From assembly GCA_018287875.1 (NCBI GenBank), contig JAGVVL010000029.1, forward strand, positions 124,001 through 188,000: a DNA stretch of 64,000 bases, in the 5' to 3' direction. The position numbers were made by a program, and so were the translations under genes. The DNA comes from Nigrospora sphaerica (taxonomy: Eukaryota > Ascomycota > Sordariomycetes > Amphisphaeriales > Apiosporaceae). Shown in pieces: positions 1 to 10,305 of this stretch (the stretch's first letter is position 1; the number at the start of each line of letters is the position of its first letter). Below the pieces are notes generated by a model that made no database searches, was not told where the DNA came from, and saw nothing but the letters and a program-made list of their open reading frames with translations.

Positions 1-2829
1 AAGAAACGTTAAATCTTCCGAAAACCCACTTTCCTATGAAAGCTGCTTTGGCTGCTTTAGAACCACGCCTATTAAAACAATGGGAAGAAAACCAACTGTA
101 TCACCAAATCCAAGAAGCAAAAGCAAATCACCCAAAATATATCGTGCATGATGGACCGCCTTATGCGAACGGGCATTTACATATTGGACATGCAGTGAAT
201 AAAATCTTAAAGGATATTGTTAACAAATCAAAAATACTGTCTGGGTTTAATGCGCCCTTTGTCCCAGGATGGGACTGTCATGGATTACCCATTGAACTCA
301 ATGTTGAAAAACAACTCAAATCTAAAAAAGGCACTTATACGCCAGAAGAATTTCGAGCAGCGTGCCGAGCATATGCAATCGAACAGATTGATATTCAAAA
401 GCCAACATTTAAACGACTGGGCATTTTAGCCGATTGGGAACGACCATATTTAACCATGGATTTTGGTATTGAGGCAGATACCATTCGGGCCTTAGGACAA
501 TGCATGGAGTCTGGATATTTAGAAAATGGATTAAAACCGGTACATTGGTGTACCGCTTGTCAGTCGGCTTTAGCAGAATTGGAGGTAATGTATCAAGAAA
601 AAGAGTCCACTACCATCGATGTCGCTTTTGAAGTCATCCAAAATACAGAGCAAAATACACTACCGGGTACTGGCAAACTCTTTATTCCAATTTGGACCAC
701 AACCCCTTGGACATTACCTGCCAATGAAGCAGTGGCCGTTGGTAGTCAGATAGAATACCTACTTCTTCAATTTACTAACAAACGATTATTACTGGCTAAA
801 GGCCTTTACTTATCCTGTTTAGCCCGTTATGGCATAAGTGATGAGTATACTGTATTAGCCGAGTATATGGGTAAAGATTTAACTCACTTGCAGTTACAGC
901 ATCCTTTAGAAGCACGTACCGTCCCTGTCATTACAAGCCATCATGTATCTCTTGAAAAAGGAACGGGCGCCGTGCATACCGCACCCAGCCACGGACCTGA
1001 AGATTATGTATTAGGCATTCAGCATCAATTACCGATTCGTCTGTTAGTAGATGAGAAAGGTCGATATCTTTTACCGAACGACCCATTACATCAACAATCT
1101 GTCTTCAAAGCGGGAACCATCATCTTAGAACGATTAACCCAAAGCGACAGGTTGCTTGCAACAGAAGTATTATCTCATAGCTATCCGCATTGTTGGCGTC
1201 ATAAAACCCCTTTAATCTTTAGAGCCACTGCACAGTGGTTTTTGCGCTTAAAAGACAATGCCTTACATCAAAAACTAAAAGAAATAGTCAATCGTATTCA
1301 TTGGATACCTGAGTGGGGTAAAGCGAGAATGCAATTGATGCTAGGTGGAGAATCAGTAGAATCTTCTCGACCAGACTGGTGTTTATCTCGTCAACGTTAC
1401 TGGGGTGTACCACTGCCTTTCTTTATTCATAAAGAAACCGGAAAAGCGCATTCCAAAACACTTCTTTGGATAGAGGAGATTGCAAAACAAGTAGAAAAAG
1501 AGGGAATAGAGGCTTGGTACCATTGCAACCCAAATGATTTTTTAGAGGATCACGAACGCGAACATTACTATCCATTACATGATGTATTAGATGTTTGGTT
1601 TGATTCAGGGGTGACACATTTTACCGTTTTAAAAAAGACCATCGGTTACAATATCCAGCAGATTTATATCTAGAAGGAGCAGATCAATTTCGCGGATGGT
1701 TTCAGTCTTCGCTGATTACGAGCGCTCTATTACATCAAGACACGCCTTATCGTAACTTACTAGTACATGGCTTTACAGTCGATAAAGAAGGACAAAAAAT
1801 GTCTAAATCATTAGGCAATACCCTCTCTTTAGACAAACTGATTCAACAATGGGGGCAGATGTCCTAAGGCTTTGGATTGCTTCCACTGATACCCGTAGTG
1901 AAATTTTTATTGGCGAAGAGACATTTCAACGGACTTCAGAAGCGTATCGGCGCATTCGAAATACTATACGCTTTCTATTAGCTAACCTTCATGACTTTGA
2001 TCCGCTTATACATGTAGTCTCTTCGGATCGTCTATTATCCTTAGACAGATGGCTAATTGTACGAGCCAACCATATTCAATCGATTATTCAAGAAGCTTAC
2101 GAATCTTTTAATTTCCCTTTAATCTACCAAACCATTCATCACTTTTGTATTAATGAATTAGGGAGTATTTACCTCTCCATTATAAAAGACCGACAGTATA
2201 CAATGCAGACAGATAGCCTAGGCCGTCGTTCTGGACAAACGGCTTTATATCATGTAACTGAGTGGTTATTAAGATGGTTAGGACCTATTTTAAGCTTTAC
2301 TAGTGAAGAGGCATGGAGCCACTTACCTGGCCCAAGACCGAGCTCCATTTTCCTAAGCGAATGGTATCAAATGACAGTGGATGAATCTGAAGATATATTA
2401 GCGCCCCTCTACCAAGAAATAGGTAGTTGTGAATTATTTTGGGAAAAAGTAATTGCGATCAAAAGTAAGGTCAATCATTCTATTGAGAGCGTTCGTAATC
2501 AAAATTTAATTGGATCTGCTTTAGAAGCAGAAGTAACACTCACTTGTCATCCACATTCTTTCAACTATCGTTTGCTAAAGGCATTAGAAAAGGAACTACA
2601 TTTTATTTTTCTAACTTCTTCAGTACGTTTGGTAGCAAGTGATAAAGAATCGTATGAAGAAGAGGAGCTTAAGATTCACATTCAACCAATCCATTCAAAT
2701 TATTTAAAATGTGAGCGCTGCTGGCATCGAAATGAAAGCACAGGAAAAGACAAAGCGCATCCTAATTTATGTTCACGCTGTGTAATTAACCTGCCCCATC
2801 AACTAGGAGAGATTAGACACTATGCTTAA
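1..2829 (+). CDS. ileS: isoleucyl-tRNA synthetase, 5' end outside window, two frameshifts
   Basis: Charges tRNA-Ile with isoleucine in the cytosol. The reading frame is open from base 3 ([11 protein letters not shown] leads into the ATG at 36), so the true start lies upstream of the window. Visible motifs: class I HIGH (GHLHIGH), [10 protein letters not shown], the editing-domain [10 protein letters not shown] and [17 protein letters not shown] near 1798, and a C-terminal zinc-finger pattern CERCW...CSRC. Two breaks interrupt it: an A6 run at 1631-1636 and a G5 run at 1851-1855, each restored by one extra base. Family alignment continues without loss across both, so the breaks look like missing bases rather than deletions. 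The stop overlaps the lspA start, the usual ileS-lspA arrangement. Confidence 0.95.
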
Positions 2830-3337
2830 TATAAAATGGAAAGCGCTACCATTTAAAGGTTTAGTGATGAGTCTAGGACTAGCAGCAATAGATCAATTTA
2901 CTAAAGCATTGGCTATACATTACCTTCGTTTTGAAGATACAAGATATTGCTTATCTTATATAGTATTACACTTATGCTATAACCCAGGTATAGCATTTGG
3001 ATGGTTGGGCCATCATAAAATACTACTCTTTCTTTTAGTCGCAATTAGCTTAGCCACTATCCTAATGCAATATTATAAATATTATCAAACCGAGTATTCG
3101 AATATCCTTTTATTCGGCTTTAGTTTGATTTTAGGAGGCGCTTTGGGCAATTTATACGATCGGATCACCCTAGGGGCTGTAGTCGATTTTATCGGCATTT
3201 ATATACCTGGATGGAAAACCTCTATCTTCAACCTAGCAGATCTGTTCATTAGTATCGGCACATTATTAGTGATGATACATCATTCCTTTAGGGTGCCTCA
3301 TAAGCAATCTGAAGTAGGATCATTACACCATAGATAA
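2822..3337 (+). CDS. lspA: lipoprotein signal peptidase (signal peptidase II)
   Basis: Inner-membrane aspartyl protease that removes the signal peptide from prolipoproteins after diacylglyceryl transfer. 171 residues, normal length, with four hydrophobic segments. Family motifs are NPGIAFG, GGALGNLYDR...VVDFI and FNLADLF; the aspartates in VVDF and NLAD are the catalytic pair known for this family. It overlaps the end of ileS by 8 bases, indicating translational coupling. The reading frame is intact. At least one likely client is in the window, the lipoprotein at 27144. Confidence 0.95.
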   Translation: MLNIKWKALPFKGLVMSLGLAAIDQFTKALAIHYLRFEDTRYCLSYIVLHLCYNPGIAFGWLGHHKILLFLLVAISLATILMQYYKYYQTEYSNILLFGFSLILGGALGNLYDRITLGAVVDFIGIYIPGWKTSIFNLADLFISIGTLLVMIHHSFRVPHKQSEVGSLHHR

Positions 3338-3462
3338 CTATCTTGTATTCTCTATTTTCAAAGTGATAAGTATTCTATTCCTCTCCTTTTTAAAAAAGGT
3401 TAAAATAGGCTTTCCCATTAATAGTAACTTACTTATATCCTCTAAATAATGAGCATAATGCC

Positions 3463-4178
3463 ATGAAAAAGATATCTGTCTATAGTCAGTACTTCCTAAT
3501 AATGACGTTATTGTTAAACACTATTACCTTGGCTGGCTCTCCTTCTTGTTATATTTTTGGTAAAGGTGGACACCTAATACATAAAGAGCAGCCGTATCGA
3601 GCCTCAGATTACTATACGCCTAATAATACGGCATGGTCAGATTTTAATAAGCAACTGACTAGCACTTTCCAATATATGGATACTGCTTTAGTGACTGAAT
3701 TACTCAATACAAGTCAGGCCAATGGTCTCACCCCCACTGTAACAGAGTATGGTGTTGGTTATTATACAAAACTATTTATGCCTATTGCAGTAGAACTCGG
3801 TGGACTTTCTCATTATGCAAATGATGAGCACCGCCTGTTTTTTTAAGCCATTTGAAATTTATTATTCCCCTGAGTACAAGATATAAAGCCTATATAAAAT
3901 TAGGAAAAATATTTAAAATAAACTCTAGTAAGACAGATTTTGAATTTAGCACATTAACTCATGAAGACTCCGTGGCGTTATGGGAGGATATAAAAAAGCA
4001 GGTATGGCATCAATCTCCTTGTGATCAGTGGAAAGATTCAATGACTACATTAGGATGCGGTGCTACCGCACGCTTGTCTTCCAAATTAGAAATAGACTTA
4101 TCATTAAATGGTTGGGCGAGCCAAAGCAGCCAACAGCATGATTTCTCACTTTCCTTGGGATTACACTATTTACTGTAG
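3463..4178 (+). CDS. putative outer-membrane beta-barrel protein, one frameshift
   Basis: No specific family recognised. The N-terminus is a signal peptide (MKKISVYSQYFLIMTLLLNTITLAG, cleavage about residue 25). The rest alternates polar and hydrophobic residues as in an eight-stranded outer-membrane barrel and ends in a hydrophobic strand (HDFSLSLGLHYLL). The frame breaks at a T7 run (3838-3844): one extra T joins ...HRLFF to LSHLKFIIPL and restores about 238 residues. It stands alone between lspA and a second barrel-like gene in the same orientation; the two may be divergent relatives, but this is inferred from barrel character only. Confidence 0.55.
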
Positions 4179-4222
4179 CCCTTAATACTTTAAGGCATAC
4201 TTACCCCTAATAGCGCTTATTA

Positions 4223-5315
4223 ATGTCCATCCGTGTATTTTGTATCATTTTTCTTTTTCTTTATGCTCGGCCGGAAAAAAGACTCTTTCCTATATTTTCC
4301 AGTATTGGGATATCATACCCTCTACGACAAAGGAGGTAGCGATTCCTCCAAAGCACATGGCGCTCAAATAGGTCTATTAGGCTATACCATCTCTGAAGAT
4401 TTTAGCCTAGAAATTAATGGGTTAGCGTATTGGGAAACAACTTATTCTACAGAAGAAGCCCCACCTTCTTCACTGCTTAGCAGTCCTGTGCCAAGATCAA
4501 ACTCGTGCCCTTCTTTTGGTCTATGCAAGCCTTAGAACCTCATGTAGCCTTCAATCTAGGGAGAACTAATGATCCGCCTCCTTTTGCTAGCATACAGACA
4601 AATAGCTCTAGTCTTTCCTTACCTAATCATAACAACCCAGCTCAACCCGAGGAACTCTGTGCTGAAAAAAGATTTAGAGAAAAATCCATGGGTATTGAAT
4701 GATCCATCTCCTCTTGCTAGTAGCATGTATACAAATAGCTCTAGTCTTTCCTTACCTAATCATAACAACCCAACTCAAAAAGCGTTTGCCTATCCTGTAC
4801 CGAGATCAAACTCCTACCCGGCTATGCAAGCATTAAGATCTCTTTCATGCTCAAGACCTGAAAAACCCTTTACTGAACCAACAGATATACCATGCAATCC
4901 ATCGGGACCTAATGACCCACCTAGCATGTATACTCAACCCGCTATGCAAAATAGAAGAGGTTCCTTACCTAATCATCACAACCCAACTCCAAAACCCAAG
5001 CCATACATCAACAAAACTCACCATACGGTATGGACTGGTTTGCAGTGTATTGGAAAATTTACTTTTTTACATTTACACGCGCATTGTGACCTATATTGCG
5101 CACCAGGCGTTATAGTCTTAACATCATGGAAAACAAAAGGAGACTTCATTGGTTTAGGAGTAATAGGCTTAGGAGTGCGTTTCCATATACACAACCAATG
5201 GTTTCTGGATGTATCTTACCTATCTTCTTTGACAACATGGAAGCAAACCTCTACCCCGAGCCTTTTGGCTACTTACCCTAATATATTAACCATCGCTATA
5301 CAACGGAACTCGTAA
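4223..5315 (+). CDS. putative outer-membrane protein with a Pro/Asn-rich repeat insert, multiple frameshifts
   Basis: Reconstructed from three frames. An ATG at 4223 opens a signal-peptide-like stretch (MSIRVFCIIFLFLYA); the next frame, open from a GTG at 4233, continues with barrel-like strands (GYHTLYDKGG, FSLEINGLAYWETTY). From about 4480 to 4990 follows a low-complexity segment rich in Pro, Asn and Ser with repeated NDPP and LPNHNNP motifs. Barrel-like strands then resume to the stop (IGLGVIGLGVRFHIHNQWFL). Breaks lie at A6 4275-4280, T4 4514-4517 and A6 4665-4670. The simplest reading is a barrel with a large repeat-bearing surface loop. No family is recognised. Its 3' end overlaps the convergent methyltransferase gene by about 30 bases. 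Confidence 0.45.
4568..4988 (+). repeat. three imperfect copies of a ~77 bp coding repeat
   Basis: Copies at about 4568-4644, 4700-4778 and 4911-4988 encode the pattern NDPP...(S)LPNH(N/H)NPTQ. The first two are nearly identical over 40 bases; the third is diverged. A second motif (PVPRSNS.P..MQAL) occurs at about 4485 and 4795. The repeats are in phase with the gene once the frameshifts are allowed for. Confidence 0.7.
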
Positions 5316-6931
5316 TAAGCATAAATGGCTTTTTACCGGATGATGATTGTGCAATCGACCAACTAAAGCAGTATCCTTAATCCATTTCCAACCATAGGAT
5401 TTTGCGATCTCTCGCACTAAAGATACTTTATGTTGATAACGACCAGTGGCATTTAAGCGATAATAGGTAGTAGCATTATCGCCTTCCCACCCCTCAATAG
5501 AAAATGCTAAGTAGGCATTCGGGCGTGCGATACGAAACACTGCTTGTAAGAAGTCCGCTAAGTCACCAAAATACACTAAGGTATCTACGCATAAAATTAA
5601 TTCATACGTCTCATGTATTTGTTTTATACATTGAATCAGGTCTTCTTCAATTAAATGATGATATATCGATTTCTTTTGAGCTTCTTTCAGCATTTCACAG
5701 GCAATATCTACACCGGTTAATGTATCCACCACCGGTTGAAAGGCTTGGCCTGCTAAACCAGTTCCGCATCCTAAATCTAATGTTTTATATCGCTTATCTT
5801 GTAAATAGGGTTTAACCCAATCATATAATGCAGAAGGTATTTGATACTGCAAGGTAGTTAATAAATGTTGATCAAAATAACCCGCATAATTATTAAATAA
5901 TCCTTTAATATAACTAGTAGGCGCCATTTTAGGCAGTGTGCCTGTAGAGGTTATCTGCTCTTTTAATGCAGGATCCTGTTGTAAGGCACTCACCATAAAT
6001 TTAGCAGTTTCTTGGGAAGGAGATATAGATAAAGCTTTTACATACGCTTGATAGGCTAGCATTAAATGTTTTTCTTGCACATAAATCGCACCTAGGTTAC
6101 ACCAACTATCTACATATTCAGGATACAAAGTAATCGATTCTTTAAAGGCCTTGATGGCTTCCTCTAGTCTACCACTCAACATAAAAGCGACCCCCAAATT
6201 ATAGTAGGCGGTTTCATCCTTAGGCACTTGACGCAAATACAGTGTGTATTCCCAAATTGCTTCTTTTAACCATCGATGTTGTAGATACAAAGCAGCCAAA
6301 TTACTGCGTGCCTGTAAATGGTGAGGATTAATAGTTAATGCCTGAGTAAAAGCATCAATGGCTTTATGGAGTTCTTGCATTTGAGTAAACACAGCGCCTA
6401 TATTATTCCAGGTGTCGCTACAATTTAAAGGAAATTGAATGCGCTTTAGGTAATAATGATAAGCACTGCCTATATCCTGCTCTTGCAACGCTAATTGCGC
6501 AAGCTGCTCATAGACGATAGGTTTTTTGTAATCATACTGTAAAAGTGTATGAAATTGTTTTCGAGCTAATTCATTTTTACCTTGTAATACCCAAAGTAAT
6601 GCTAGATTTAATATAGCATCAGTATAGCAAGGATCATAATGAATCGCTTGTCGATAGTATTTTTCAGCACTATCTAGTTTTTTCTTTATGGAATAAACGC
6701 CCTAAGTTATTATAAGCTTGGGCATAAGCAGGATTGAGATGGATCGCACGTTTTAAGTGATAAATGGCTTTAGAACCTTCTCGTAAAGCACAGCCTAAAT
6801 AATAATGCAAATTAGCATCATCGGGGGAAATAAGAATAGCTTCTTCAAAAAAAATACTGCTTTTTGAAAGTTTCCTTTTTAGATTCAGCTATCCCTTGTT
6901 CAATCAGTAAGTGGATGTCATGTACTGGCAT
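5286..6931 (-). CDS. TPR-repeat protein with C-terminal SAM-dependent methyltransferase domain, two frameshifts
   Basis: About 548 residues from an ATG at 6931. The N-terminal ~300 residues are tetratricopeptide repeats (for example AYNNLGRLFH, WNNIGAVFTQ, YYNLGVAFMLSGRLEEAI), a protein-interaction solenoid. The C-terminal ~210 residues are a class I methyltransferase: motif I LDLGCGTGLAG, an acidic D in TGVDIA, and LILCVDTLVYFGDL. The methyl acceptor is unknown. Two breaks lie in the N-terminal part, T6 at 6678-6683 and A8 at 6847-6854; both look like one extra base, opposite to most breaks here. The 3' end converges on the barrel gene before it; upstream is rplT, 35 bases away. Confidence 0.8.
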
Positions 6932-6966
6932 CGATCAAACAAGAGATAACAAAATAGAGTGAGCTT

Positions 6967-7293
6967 CTATAAAGCAGCTTTTGCTTTAGTTGCTAACTGT
7001 TCAAAAGTTTGGTTATCTTCAGAGGCAATATACGCTAATATTTTACGATCTAAAGTAACACCTGCTTTTAATAAACCATGAATAAACTGGCTATAACTTA
7101 ATCCATAGGCTCTAACTCCCGCATTGATACGGGTAATCCATAACGCACGAAAAGTACGTTTCTTTTGTCGACGATCTCGATAAGCATAACGGCTTGCTCG
7201 AATTACTGCTGGTTGGGCGGAACGAAAAGTTCGGCTTCTTGCTCCATAATACCCGCGTGCAGCTTTTAATACTTTTTTATGGCGTGTTCGCAT
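6967..7293 (-). CDS. rplT: 50S ribosomal protein L20, short N-terminus
   Basis: Large-subunit ribosomal protein that also drives 50S assembly. The core RARHKKVLK-type segment, [13 protein letters not shown] and [14 protein letters not shown] are unmistakable. At 108 residues it lacks about the first ten of the family (the M.RVKRGV segment). A GGAG ribosome site lies 8 bases before this ATG. An ATG four codons further upstream reads MTGVK and then a stop, perhaps a trace of the lost segment. Last gene of the thrS-infC-rpmI-rplT cluster. Confidence 0.93.
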   Translation of the reverse strand: MRTRHKKVLKAARGYYGARSRTFRSAQPAVIRASRYAYRDRRQKKRTFRALWITRINAGVRAYGLSYSQFIHGLLKAGVTLDRKILAYIASEDNQTFEQLATKAKAAL

Positions 7294-7309
7294 TATTTAA
7301 CTCCAGTCA

Positions 7310-7504
7310 TTAAGCCCCTCGTAGTAAACGAGACACTTCTCGTTCACGACTTTCACTAACAAACATAGCACCACGTAAATGACGTTTTCGTTTACTCGAT
7401 TTTTTAGTCAAAATATGGTTGTGGTGCGAGTGCTTACATTTAAAACGGTTGACGCCTTGACGAAATCGCTTTGCTGCGCCCCGATTAGTTTTTAACTTTG
7501 GCAT
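7310..7504 (-). CDS. rpmI: 50S ribosomal protein L35
   Basis: 64 residues, normal length, [14 protein letters not shown] start and a Lys/Arg-rich body ([12 protein letters not shown]). Lies between infC and rplT as in most bacteria. Its stop is 16 bases before the rplT start, so the two are cotranscribed. Intact. Confidence 0.96.
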   Translation of the reverse strand: MPKLKTNRGAAKRFRQGVNRFKCKHSHHNHILTKKSSKRKRHLRGAMFVSESREREVSRLLRGA

Positions 7505-7535
7505 ATTCTTTATATATCTTTTATCTATTCAGTCA

Positions 7536-8113
7536 CTATTTCTTTTTAGGAACGATTAACATGGTGAGTTGTCGTTGCCGTACGTCTGATTTAGACGGCG
7601 GTACCTCAATAGAACCGTAAGGTTTTATATCATTTATCAGGCGATTTAACAAATCTTCCCCAATTTTTTGATGCGCCATCTCTCTTCCTCGAAAACGCAT
7701 ACTTACCTTAACACGATCATCTTCTTTTAAGAAACCAATCAAATGTTTTAGCTTGACAGCATAATCATTCTCTTCAGTACCTGGGCGTAGTTTAATTTCT
7801 TTAACCTTAACTTTCTTTTGGTTCTTACGTTGTAATGCTTTTTCTTTTTTAACTGAAAAGCATATTTACTATAATCTACCATTAAACACACAGAAGGAGA
7901 AATTTCTACTAAGTCTAAATCTAAGCCAGTACTTTCTCTAGCTTCTGCCGTGCGCGCTAAAGCCTCTTCCAACGAAACGGTACCCTGATTAACTTTTTCA
8001 TGGTCTAACAACTGAACCGTATTGGCTCGTATGGCCTCGTTAATTCTAGGCGTGTTTTCAGACTGTTTAGGAGCGTAACCTCTCCGTTTTTCGTATATCG
8101 AACTGCTTTTAAT
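7536..8113 (-). CDS. infC: translation initiation factor IF-3, AUU start, one frameshift
   Basis: Binds the 30S subunit and discriminates initiator tRNA and start codon. The frame opens at an ATT (8111-8113) preceded by GGAG at 8122-8125 with an 8-base spacer. No ATG fits the conserved N-terminus (NTPRINEAIRANTVQLL); AUU is the known autoregulatory infC start in enterics. The N-domain (LDLVEISP, MVDYSKYAF), linker and C-domain (RFRGREMAHQ.IG) are all present. The frame breaks in the linker at T6 7845-7850 (A6 on the coding strand); one extra base restores about 192 residues. Flanked by thrS upstream and rpmI downstream. Confidence 0.93.
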
Positions 8114-8125
8114 AAGTATTTCTCC
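8111..8125 (-). promoter_or_regulatory. infC ribosome-binding site and AUU start codon
   Basis: On the minus strand GGAG (8122-8125), then eight bases, then ATT (8111-8113), which is in frame with the conserved IF-3 N-terminus. In E. coli the AUU start lets IF-3 repress its own synthesis; the same is inferred here. Confidence 0.8.
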
Positions 8126-8198
8126 AGAAATTAGAATGCGTAATTATAAACACATATAAAGAAGCTTGCCAAGCACATTATTCACTATATTCTGCACT

Positions 8199-9910
8199 TT
8201 AGACAATCTCAACTTGTTTTTTAAATATCGCTTGAAACGCAGATAAAGTTATACCTTGTGTCGATTGACCACTCGCATCTCTTAGGCTTAAGGTTTCTGA
8301 TTCAAGTTCCCTTTTACCAATAATAATTTGATAAGGCACTTTTTGTAAAGTATGTTCTCGAATTTTAAGGTTAATTTTCTCATTGCGCACATCCATTGTA
8401 GCCCGGATCCCTTCCTGAGTTAATTGATTCAATATTGTTTGTGCATAGTTAGTTTGGTCTTGACTAATCGTCATAACCACCACCTGAACAGGCGCTAACC
8501 ATAGCGGCAGTTTGCCTGCGTAGTGTTCTAATAAAATACCAATAAACCGTTCTAACGAACCAATAATAGCCCTATGAATCATCACAGGCACATGACGTGT
8601 ATTATCTTCATGAATATAAAACGCACCCAATCGCTCAGGCATGGAAAAATCAACCTGAATGGTTCCACATTGCCAAACTCGCTTCAATGAATCTCTTAAA
8701 GAAAATTCTATTTTAGGCCCGTAAAATGCCCCTTCTCCTTCGGCTACTACCCAATCTAAGCCTTGAAGTCGTAAGGCATTTTCTAAGGCTTGTTCGGCCT
8801 TATCCCAACTGGCTTCATGGCCTACCCGCTTTTCAGGGCGAGTTGCTAATTTAAGCTGTATATCGTGAAAGCCAAAATAGGCATAATCTTCGTAAACGGC
8901 CTGAATAAATTGGGCTACCTCAGCCTGTATCTGCTCTTCTGTACAAAAAATATGGGCGTCATCTTGTACAAAACTACGCACTCGCATTAAGCCATGCAAA
9001 GAACCAGAAGGCTCATTACGATGGCAGCAACCAAATTCAGAAAAACGAATAGGTAATTCTCGGTAACTGCGTAGCTTATGATTGAATACTTGTACATGTC
9101 CAGGACAATTCATAGGTTTGACGGCCAACTCCCTATGTTCTGACTGTGTCACAAACATGTCAGAAAAGAATTTATCCCAATGCCCTGATTTTTCCCATAA
9201 ACTTCTTCCTAATAAAAGCGGGGTATGAATCTCTTCATATCCTCTCTTCTTAAGACGATTGCGTATATACTCTTGAATAGTATGATACAGTGTCCATCCT
9301 TTTGGATGCCAAAATACCATGCCTGGGGAATCTTCTTGTAAATGAAATAAATCTAGTTGCGTGCCTAACTTCCGATGATCTCGTTTTTCTGCTTCTTGTA
9401 AGCTATATAAATAATGATCTAACGCTTCTTGAGTGGCCCAAGCAGTTCCATATATTCTCTGTAACATGGGACGCTTCACATCACCCCGCCAATAAGCCCC
9501 TGCAACACGCATTAACTTAAAAAACCCAACTCCCCTGTACGATGAACATGAGGTCCCCGACATAAATCTTGAAAATCACCTTGCTGATAAACGGTTAAGG
9601 CTTCTTCTTGAGGAATAGCTTCTATAATCTCTATCTTATAAGGTTCTTTTTTATTTTGAAATAATTGTATGGCTTGCTCTCTAGAATAGCTATGCCCTGT
9701 AATAGGCAAATCTTTTTCTGTTAACTCTCGCATCCGTTTTTCAATATTGCATAAATCTTCAGGTGTAAAACTCCCTTCGTATGCAAAGTCATAATAAAAA
9801 CCATCTTCAATCACAGGCCCAATACCCACTTGCGCGGTTGGATATAGCTGCTTAACGGCATGTGCTAATAAATGTGCTGTGGAGTGTCGAAGTGTTTCGA
9901 GAGAATGCAT
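8199..9910 (-). CDS. thrS: threonyl-tRNA synthetase lacking the TGS domain, one frameshift
   Basis: Charges tRNA-Thr. The protein starts directly at the editing domain ([14 protein letters not shown], the HxxxH site; CRGPHV), followed by the class II catalytic core with zinc ligands in [17 protein letters not shown] and [10 protein letters not shown], and the anticodon-binding domain. The usual ~60-residue N-terminal TGS domain is missing: an in-frame TAG lies four codons before the ATG and tRNA-Val starts 33 bases upstream. The frame breaks at A6 9519-9524 (T6 on the coding strand), at ...[18 protein letters not shown], restored by one base. First gene of the cluster leading into infC. Confidence 0.93.
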
Positions 9911-9942
9911 AGTGCTTGTCTATCAAGTACTCTAATAAGAAA

Positions 9943-10014
9943 TAGGCACGAGAGGAATCGAACCTCCGACCTTCACCACGTCAAGGTGTTGCTCTACCAA
10001 TGAGCTACGTGCCT
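9943..10014 (-). tRNA. tRNA-Val (GAC)
   Basis: 72 nt with no encoded CCA. Acceptor stem aggcacg/cgtgcct, D arm GCTC..GAGC, anticodon loop TTGACGT (anticodon GAC), T arm with TTCGATT. One A-A mismatch tops the anticodon stem. Confidence 0.93.
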
Positions 10015-10200
10015 ACTGATTAAATCAATCATTGAACTGACCCAGTTTAGTTCGAGATTCATAGAATTGCAACTCTATTGCTTCTATTAATTCTTAAAAA
10101 CTACTCTTTTCTTGAAAAGTATTTACTTCTTCAAAGCCATTCGATTCCATATCATTTTATGATAAACTCCTTTGAATATAGAATTCCTATATATTCAGTA

Positions 10201-10290
10201 GGAGAGGTGGCAGAGCGGTTGAATGCGACGGTCTTGAAAACCGTTAAGGAGGAAACTCCTTCCAGGGTTCGAATCCCTGCCTCTCCGCCA
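10201..10290 (+). tRNA. tRNA-Ser (TGA), CCA encoded
   Basis: Acceptor ggagagg/cctctcc, anticodon loop CTTGAAA (TGA), a long variable arm (AAGGAGGAAACTCCTT) typical of class II tRNAs, TTCGAAT T loop, discriminator G and encoded CCA. It lies 15 bases upstream of uvrC. Confidence 0.96.
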
Positions 10291-10305
10291 AAATAAGGTA
10301 AATAC

